Shown here one piece after another: positions 59,251 to 64,000 of a stretch of DNA of 64,000 nt. Numbering within the stretch: position 1 is the stretch's first letter; each line of letters opens with the position of its first letter. The DNA is from Actinomycetes bacterium. GTDB taxonomy: Bacteria > Actinomycetota > Acidimicrobiia > IMCC26256 > PALSA-610. The DNA is taken from NCBI GenBank assembly GCA_025360585.1, contig JANYBW010000017.1, positions 1-64,000 on the forward strand, written 5' to 3'. A program made the translations under genes and the position numbers. Under the pieces are notes generated by a model. It was not told the DNA's origin. It worked only from the letters and a program-made list of their open reading frames with translations, and did no database searches.

Positions 59251-59709
59251 TCATTTACGGAAAGCCAGCGCCGCGATCCGAGGGAACCACCTTTCGGTGA
59301 ATTGATAGATAGTGCCGATAATGCGATCCAGCTCAGCGCGATCCAGATGCTCGAGCAACGTGCGGCCCACGAGATACACCTCGCCATCGCGCCCAATGGC
59401 CGCCGCGATCCCGTACGCATCATGGTTCGCTCGCAACAACAGGTCGTAGACCTCCTGCACGTGATGCAACGGCGCAGGCAGGAAATAGACCTCGTAGTGC
59501 AAAGACCGCGCGTGGAGATCGAAGTAGATCGTCGCCGCATCGCGGCCATCGCAGCCAAAACGCACATACCAGCGAGGAATCGACGGCTCGTATTCCACCG
59601 TCTGGATATACGCCTCCGCCGCGACTTCACCCTCGAGGTGATCACTGAGTAACGCATGCGCACGGGCAAACGCGGCGGGATCCGCAGGCTGATAGTCGGA
59701 GTCGCTCAC
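59251..59709 (-). CDS. YbjN-domain protein
   Basis: A 152-residue protein of the YbjN / sensory-transduction regulator-like superfamily. The fold-typical stretch is EPSIPRWYVRFGCDGRDAATIYFDLHARSLHYEVYFLPAPLHHVQEVYDLLLRANHDAYG. In mycobacteria and other actinobacteria a YbjN gene lies beside mshA, as here (93 bp apart, same strand). YbjN folds resemble secretion chaperones; the actual role is unknown. Confidence 0.85.
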   Translation of the reverse strand: MSDSDYQPADPAAFARAHALLSDHLEGEVAAEAYIQTVEYEPSIPRWYVRFGCDGRDAATIYFDLHARSLHYEVYFLPAPLHHVQEVYDLLLRANHDAYGIAAAIGRDGEVYLVGRTLLEHLDRAELDRIIGTIYQFTERWFPRIAALAFRK

Positions 59710-59802
59710 TGCAATGGCTTTCCGGATTTGAGCTCTGGACGTCGGGATTCGGGGGCGCAGGGTTGCACGCGCGGTTTCTGGCGCAGGTTTAGAAAGTGGG
59801 CG

Positions 59803-61029
59803 CTAACGACACTGGACTGGTTCGCGTACTGCGAGATCGCCGTAGGCACGACGCAGTCGTACGGCCGTGGCGTTCCAAGAAAACCGCTCCGAGCGCAGCA
59901 CCGCATTGACACCGAGTTCCGCGGCAAAATCATGGTCGCTCAAAATTTTGTCGATCGCGGCCGCGAACTCTAACGATGAGCGACTGTCAATCAGAAAGCC
60001 GGTGCGGCCGTCGTCGACGATCGAGCGCAACCCGCCGACGGAAGCAGCCACCACTGGAGTAGCGCAGGAGGCGGCCTCCAGCGCGACCAGACCAAACGAT
60101 TCGGAGTGCGATGGCACGACGCAGACATCTGCGGCACGGTAATAATTCGCCAGCTCATCGTGCGCAACCGAGCCAACGAAACGAACCCGTCGCTCAACTC
60201 CCAGCTCCCGCACAAGTGCCTGTAAACGTTGCAGTTCTTCCACGCCGTGTTGGCCACTTGGATCACCGACGATGATCAGCATTGCAGTGCGATCAGCGCT
60301 TTGATGAAACGCACGAATCGCCAGCTCGCCACCCTTGAGTGGCTGGATCCGGCCAGCAAACAACACGACATTGCGATCACCCAACCCGAGTGATCGCTTA
60401 GCCGCCGTGCGCGATCCAGGATGAAAGACGGTGTGATCAACCCCAGGAGCAACAATCTCGACCCGAGCAGGATCCGCGCCGTAGTTCGTGATGAGATCGC
60501 GCTCCTCATCACGAGTCGACGCGACGATGAGATCTGCACAGGCAATGATGCTGCGCTCCGCTGCTACCCGTTGCGGTGCAATGTCTGCAATACCGGCCGC
60601 GGATTTCACGAGATCGAGCGTGTGAAATGTCGCGACGAGCGGAAGGCCAAGTTCGTGTTTCAGGCGATGGGCGACCACCCCGGACATCCAGTAATGCGCG
60701 TGGAGTGCGTCGTAGTGAATTCCCTCCCGCTCAATGAACGATCGCGTCCGTAACGCGAATTCATCAAGCAGCGGCGGTAAATCCTCTTTGTCGATTGCCG
60801 CGACCGGGCCAGCTTGAATATGTATGACCCGGATACCCGGCTCCAACTCCACAATCGCGGGAACGGTGGCGTCCTCGTGGCGGGTGAAGACATCACACTC
60901 AACGCCAGCTCGCGACAGTGCGCTCAACAACGAACGGATATACACATTCATGCCACCGCCGTCGCCGCGGCCGGGTTGGGCCAATGGTGAGGTGTGCACA
61001 CTGAACGCGGCAACTCGACGGAGAGACAT
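59803..61029 (-). CDS. mshA: D-inositol-3-phosphate glycosyltransferase (mycothiol synthesis)
   Basis: A 408-residue GT4 (GT-B fold) transferase. It transfers GlcNAc from UDP-GlcNAc to 1D-myo-inositol 3-phosphate, the first step of mycothiol synthesis. MshA features are VHTSPLAQPGRGDGGGMNVYIRSL, HAHYWMSG, LFAGRIQPLKGGELAIRAF and SHSESFGLVALEAASCATPVVAASVGGL. Mycothiol is essentially restricted to actinobacteria, making this the best lineage marker in the window. Confidence 0.94.
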   Translation of the reverse strand: MSLRRVAAFSVHTSPLAQPGRGDGGGMNVYIRSLLSALSRAGVECDVFTRHEDATVPAIVELEPGIRVIHIQAGPVAAIDKEDLPPLLDEFALRTRSFIEREGIHYDALHAHYWMSGVVAHRLKHELGLPLVATFHTLDLVKSAAGIADIAPQRVAAERSIIACADLIVASTRDEERDLITNYGADPARVEIVAPGVDHTVFHPGSRTAAKRSLGLGDRNVVLFAGRIQPLKGGELAIRAFHQSADRTAMLIIVGDPSGQHGVEELQRLQALVRELGVERRVRFVGSVAHDELANYYRAADVCVVPSHSESFGLVALEAASCATPVVAASVGGLRSIVDDGRTGFLIDSRSSLEFAAAIDKILSDHDFAAELGVNAVLRSERFSWNATAVRLRRAYGDLAVREPVQCR

Positions 61030-61104
61030 AGTCGATGCGATGCTACAACGAACGCCTGGTGTTTATTCCGAGCCCGGATTCAGCGGTGCCGGAGCCCGAG
61101 CGAG

Positions 61105-61503
61105 CTACACCGTCGGATTGGGATTGGCCTGCGCAACCATATCCGGGCGGTGATGCGCCATTTCTGCCTGAAATGAGCGATAGATCCTGACCAGAGCATC
61201 TTTGTGATCCTCGGTAATCGTTGTGTCGCGCAGGATCTCGCCAACCAGATCTGGGCCCTCAGGCCGCTCTTCAAGGAGGCCGGCGCGCTCATAAAGTGTC
61301 TCGGCCGATATTCGCAGCCCTTTGGCGATGCCCTGCAAAATCTCGGCGGAAGGCTTGCGCAGCCCCCGTTCGATCTGGCTCAGGTAGGGATTAGAAATCC
61401 CGGCCCGCTCTGAGAGCCCGCGCAACGAAAGCCTGGAATTCCGGCGCTGATCGCGAATGAACGTGCCGAGATCGTGCCAGCGTTCAAACGGATCAGGAGC
61501 CAT
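61105..61503 (-). CDS. XRE-family transcriptional regulator
   Basis: A 132-residue protein. A Cro/C1-type HTH spans about residues 13-68: LGTFIRDQRRNSRLSLRGLSERAGISNPYLSQIERGLRKPSAEILQGIAKGL. The C-terminal part is helical and ends in a Pro-rich tail. It resembles the mycobacterial Rv0474 group, which also lies near mshA. It is 17 bp downstream of the RsiG-like gene and 75 bp upstream of mshA, all on one strand. Targets are unknown. Confidence 0.9.
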   Translation of the reverse strand: MAPDPFERWHDLGTFIRDQRRNSRLSLRGLSERAGISNPYLSQIERGLRKPSAEILQGIAKGLRISAETLYERAGLLEERPEGPDLVGEILRDTTITEDHKDALVRIYRSFQAEMAHHRPDMVAQANPNPTV

Positions 61504-61520
61504 CGAGAAGCTTCGACGCC

Positions 61521-61943
61521 TTAGATCGTGGCGGCGGCGCGTACCGCGATCTCATGTTCGACTGCGTCGATCACTCCGTGCAGCCTCCGGCGGTCGTCGG
61601 AGAGTTCGCGCTCGAACGCCGAAAGTTGCTCGATCATGGCGCTCAAATCGGTGTCCGACAAGATCGGTAACGACGCAAGGGAGTCGTCGCTGACCAGGTT
61701 CTCGCGACCGTCAGGCCAACGCAGCTCAGTGATCTCTTGGTCCGGTTCAACCAATCGCGAATTCGCCGCGTTGCCACGAGCCGAGTCGCCGCCGAGGATC
61801 TTTGGCAACTGCTCGATGAGTTCGGCGACCGAACCACCCCGGGCCCGACGTGCACGCTCGGCCTCAAGAATCTCACCACGCGCTTGCGCGAGCCGGCGCA
61901 TGTAGCTGACCGCATTCTCAACGGCTACGGCTTCAGCCTTCAA
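61521..61943 (-). CDS. RsiG-like anti-sigma / c-di-GMP-binding coiled-coil protein (start uncertain)
   Basis: A helical protein of at least 140 residues. Its N-terminal VENAVSYMRRLAQARGEILEAERARR resembles the start of RsiG (anti-sigma-WhiG of Streptomyces). The C-terminal helix carries Glu111-x3-Ser115-x2-Arg118-x3-His122-x3-Asp126, matching the RsiG c-di-GMP motif E-x3-S-x2-R-x3-Q-x3-D except for Gln to His. The only standard in-frame start is TTG at 61943. RsiG-like residues seem to continue upstream to an ATC at 62021, which has GGAGG six bases before it. The true start is unresolved. Confidence 0.65.
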   Translation of the reverse strand: MKAEAVAVENAVSYMRRLAQARGEILEAERARRARGGSVAELIEQLPKILGGDSARGNAANSRLVEPDQEITELRWPDGRENLVSDDSLASLPILSDTDLSAMIEQLSAFERELSDDRRRLHGVIDAVEHEIAVRAAATI

Positions 61944-62193
61944 CGAACGAAGCGCAATTTCTTCGCGGTTCGCTAGCCCGTCTACAGCGCTAGGCGCAAT
62001 GAGCGATTCGATACGGTCGATGACACACCTCCAAGGCCAACGTCGTTCACCCTATCCGGCAAAACGACGTAACAAGTCCAACCTGATTTGATCGGCCGAT
62101 CGCACCATTTCCTTTGGCACGGCTGCTATGGCGACCCAATCCCGGCACCTGATCAACCCGGCACCTGATCAACACGCACCGCAGCAATTTTGG

Positions 62194-62442
62194 TTATCCG
62201 CCGGAAACCGGAGGAAGCACCGCAACTTCATCACCAGGCGCAAGGGCCGTTCGTTCGCCCTGAGGCGCCTCGTCGCCGTTGAGCCAGACTCGACTGGTTG
62301 CCAGAACGGCCTCCCACTCTGGCCCGTAACGTTGCGCGGCTGCCGCCAAGAGCGCACCGACATCCGCGGCATCGAAGGTATCAGTGCCTTGACCAGCGGC
62401 TTCCCGAGCGGCAGCGAAACACCGCAGCGTCACGACGGCCAA
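62194..62442 (-). CDS. MoaD/ThiS-family sulfur-carrier-like protein
   Basis: An 82-residue beta-grasp protein ending in the double glycine PPVSGG that such carriers need for adenylation and thiocarboxylation. The core is VTLRCFAAAREAAGQGTDTF and VWLNGDEAPQGERTALAPGDEVAVLPPVSGG. It could be the small subunit of molybdopterin synthase (MoaD); no moaE or other cofactor gene is nearby to confirm this. It starts 3 bp after the preceding small gene. The 250-bp gap before the RsiG-like gene contains only a 16-bp tandem duplication (62142-62173). Confidence 0.85.
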   Translation of the reverse strand: MAVVTLRCFAAAREAAGQGTDTFDAADVGALLAAAAQRYGPEWEAVLATSRVWLNGDEAPQGERTALAPGDEVAVLPPVSGG

Positions 62443-62445
62443 TGA

Positions 62446-62592
62446 TCAACCGTTGGGTTGCGCAGCGTTCAGGGACTGCAAATCCGCGTCGATCGCCGCC
62501 AACTCAGCTTCAAGGCGCTCCAACACGACGAGGTCATCTTCAACCACCATCGCCGATTCAGGTGTTCCTATCGGTTCGCTCCAGGTATCCAT
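62446..62592 (-). CDS. Small acidic helical protein, 48 residues
   Basis: Starting at MDTWSEPIGTPESAM, it continues as one acidic amphipathic helix (VVEDDLVVLERLEAELAAIDADLQSLNAA) with a leucine heptad, so it may form a coiled coil. It is packed between the Lon-domain gene (10 bp) and the MoaD-like gene (3 bp). That spacing supports a real gene. The family is not recognised. Confidence 0.6.
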   Translation of the reverse strand: MDTWSEPIGTPESAMVVEDDLVVLERLEAELAAIDADLQSLNAAQPNG

Positions 62593-62602
62593 ACGCCGGA
62601 GA

Positions 62603-63235
62603 CTAATCCTCGTCTTGACGCATTGTCTCCAACAGAATTGCATCATCGATCAACTCGATGAGCAGCCGTAGTTGGGCCTGAGGGTCTTGGCATTCCAACA
62701 ACTGCTGAGCGTCGAAGGGGCCGAATCCCATGAGCACACTCACATAATCCGCCAACACCCGAGCCGCAATATTGATCGGCACCGGTGGCTTATTCGGCGG
62801 CGGTGCAACCACCCACCAAGCTTCGATCTTGTCGATCACTGCGCCTTTCAGTTCATCAAACGGCGCGCCCGGGGTTGGTTCGGATTCCGCAGGTTCCGCG
62901 AAGGGCACCACCATCGCGACGGGGTAAGGATCTGCGGGAAGCCATTCCTGCACGAAAAATCGATCGACACCACGCGCGAGCACCGCGATCCGCCCATCGG
63001 GGAGCTGCTCGGCCCGTTGTACTTCCGCTCGCGTCCCAACACGGTGGCGAACATCATTGCCGCCGACTTCGCTCCCGCGTTCAATCAACACCACGCCGAA
63101 GGTGCCGTCGCCTGCGAGCAGCTCAGCGAACATGACTTGGTATCGCGGTTCAAATATTTGCAGCGGTAGCGGTTGCAACGGGAACAACACCGTCGACAAC
63201 GGAAACATCGCGAGCCGGCTTGGTTGCGCAAGCAT
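62603..63235 (-). CDS. Lon protease N-terminal (LON substrate-binding) domain protein
   Basis: A 210-residue stand-alone LON domain. It has LAMFPLSTVLFPLQPLPLQIFEPRYQVMFAELLAGDGTFGVVLIERGSEVGGND followed by DGRIAVLARGVDRFFVQ, with no ATPase or protease domain. Such proteins are widespread in actinobacteria; their role is unclear. I chose the ATG at 63235 (MLAQPSRL), just past the SirB1-like stop, over a frame extending into that gene. Confidence 0.88.
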   Translation of the reverse strand: MLAQPSRLAMFPLSTVLFPLQPLPLQIFEPRYQVMFAELLAGDGTFGVVLIERGSEVGGNDVRHRVGTRAEVQRAEQLPDGRIAVLARGVDRFFVQEWLPADPYPVAMVVPFAEPAESEPTPGAPFDELKGAVIDKIEAWWVVAPPPNKPPVPINIAARVLADYVSVLMGFGPFDAQQLLECQDPQAQLRLLIELIDDAILLETMRQDED

Positions 63236-63258
63236 TGCTCGCGGGATCTCTTCAGGGT

Positions 63259-64000
63259 TCAATTCGTATGGGCCCAATATCCAGCGGCTGCGACCCGCGC
63301 CTGCAACGCGTACGCCCCATCGAGTTGCGCCGCGGCATGCTCGGCGATCAGCGCGGCATCGCGAAAACATCCAATGTTTCCGAGCCGTATTCCCAATGCC
63401 AACTGCTCACCGGGATGCATATCCGGCAATGCAGCGTGCATGCGCAACAACGAACGAGCAGTCGATGCGTTTCGGCCTAGGCGCGATAGCTCAAGGTTGT
63501 TCAGAACCCGAGCCAACACCGTGGCCACACCGACCGGCTCTAATTCGCGATCAGCGAGCGTACGCTGCCCACGAAACATCGCATCGTGACGCTGCCGACA
63601 ACCCTCGGAATCCATTAGCTCGCCGCGATGAAACGGATCACAGTATTGCTCGATCGTTGGCAGGTAGACAAGAAAATGGCCAGGCATCGAAACCGGTTGC
63701 ACCTCGATGGAGCAACGACGACCAACTTCAATCATCACAATCGCCAACAAGATCGGGAGCCCGGTACGACGCGCTATCACCGCATCAATCATTGAATTTT
63801 CTGGATCGTGATAATCGACAACGTTGCCACGAAATCCACCGGATTCAAACAAGCGTCGCCCCAGAAGCTCCGCCGAAAGCGTTTGCCCACCGTCTTGGTT
63901 GCACTGATCTGCGAGATCATCAAGCGCGAGCAGAGTCGCACCGACATCAACCGGCGGTCGCACGGCGTTCGCGATCAGTGCGGTCGCAGCATCGAGCGGC
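63259..64000 (-). CDS. SirB1 / transglutaminase-like family protein, 5' end beyond the window
   Basis: The visible 246 codons include ENSMIDAVIARRTGLPILLAIVMIEVGRRCSIEVQPVSMPGHFLVYL, the SirB1-type transglutaminase-like core, followed by a TPR-like tail (VLNNLELSRLGRNASTARSLLRMHAALPDMHPGEQLALGIRLGNIG). A GTG at 63963 could start it, but the open frame continues to the edge with family-like residues (LDAATALIANAVRPP), so it is probably truncated by the window. It heads the group with the Lon-domain, small acidic and MoaD-like genes. Confidence 0.85.
   Translation of the reverse strand, partial: PLDAATALIANAVRPPVDVGATLLALDDLADQCNQDGGQTLSAELLGRRLFESGGFRGNVVDYHDPENSMIDAVIARRTGLPILLAIVMIEVGRRCSIEVQPVSMPGHFLVYLPTIEQYCDPFHRGELMDSEGCRQRHDAMFRGQRTLADRELEPVGVATVLARVLNNLELSRLGRNASTARSLLRMHAALPDMHPGEQLALGIRLGNIGCFRDAALIAEHAAAQLDGAYALQARVAAAGYWAHTN

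Overview
The window reads as chromosomal DNA of an actinobacterium, most likely a deep-branching, non-mycelial lineage (Acidimicrobiia-like; inferred, not proven). Evidence for this: mshA (mycothiol synthesis, an actinobacterial trait) beside a YbjN protein and an XRE regulator, proC beside a small excisionase-type HTH gene, a rex-hem operon organised as in Streptomyces, an RsiG-like protein, and frequent GTG/TTG starts. There are no phage genes, complete insertion sequences, CRISPR arrays or rRNA genes. Two small palindromic elements may be mobile-derived.

Layout. (1) 1-1743: the start of tuf with upstream tRNA-Met, tRNA-Thr and tRNA-Tyr genes, a GNAT acetyltransferase and yajQ. (2) 1803-6651: a compact type IV pilus set, pilT facing a pilin-pilC-pilB group across two terminators. 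(3) 6716-9196: a HAD phosphatase and acetyl-CoA synthetase. (4) 9304-21146: a complex I operon nuoABCDHIJKLMN without nuoEFG, ending in an NDUFAF7/MidA-like methyltransferase. (5) 21330-22349: a patatin-like lipase. (6) 22456-38002: a complete 14-gene complex I operon nuoA-N on the same strand. (7) 38003-40923: a repeat-rich gap with a 10-codon micro-ORF and terminator, an acyl-CoA synthetase, and a membrane protein overlapping it tail to tail. (8) 40999-48567: Rex operator, rex and a tetrapyrrole operon (siroheme dehydrogenase, hemA, hemC, cobA-hemD fusion, hemB, hemL). (9) 48564-48736: a MITE-like palindromic element. (10) 48773-55359: a cytochrome bc operon with split b6f-type cytochrome b, Rieske protein, unusual diheme cytochrome c, dicluster ferredoxin and three uncharacterised membrane proteins. 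(11) 55658-64000: geranylgeranyl reductase family protein, SAM hydrolase family protein, HTH gene, proC, YbjN, mshA, XRE regulator, RsiG-like protein, MoaD-like protein, a small acidic protein, a Lon N-terminal-domain protein and a SirB1-like protein cut by the window edge.

How it fits together. Most of the window is respiratory: two complex I types feed a quinone pool (probably menaquinone), and the bc operon re-oxidises quinol. Heme for the cytochromes comes from the hem operon, which Rex probably ties to the NADH/NAD+ ratio. The reductase near the bc operon may saturate an isoprenoid or menaquinone side chain. The NADH-module-less complex I needs another electron donor, and the ferredoxin encoded in the bc operon is a plausible but untested candidate. 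YajQ, PilB and the RsiG-like protein belong to families with c-di-GMP-binding members. All functions are inferred by reading the sequence; no database searches were run.
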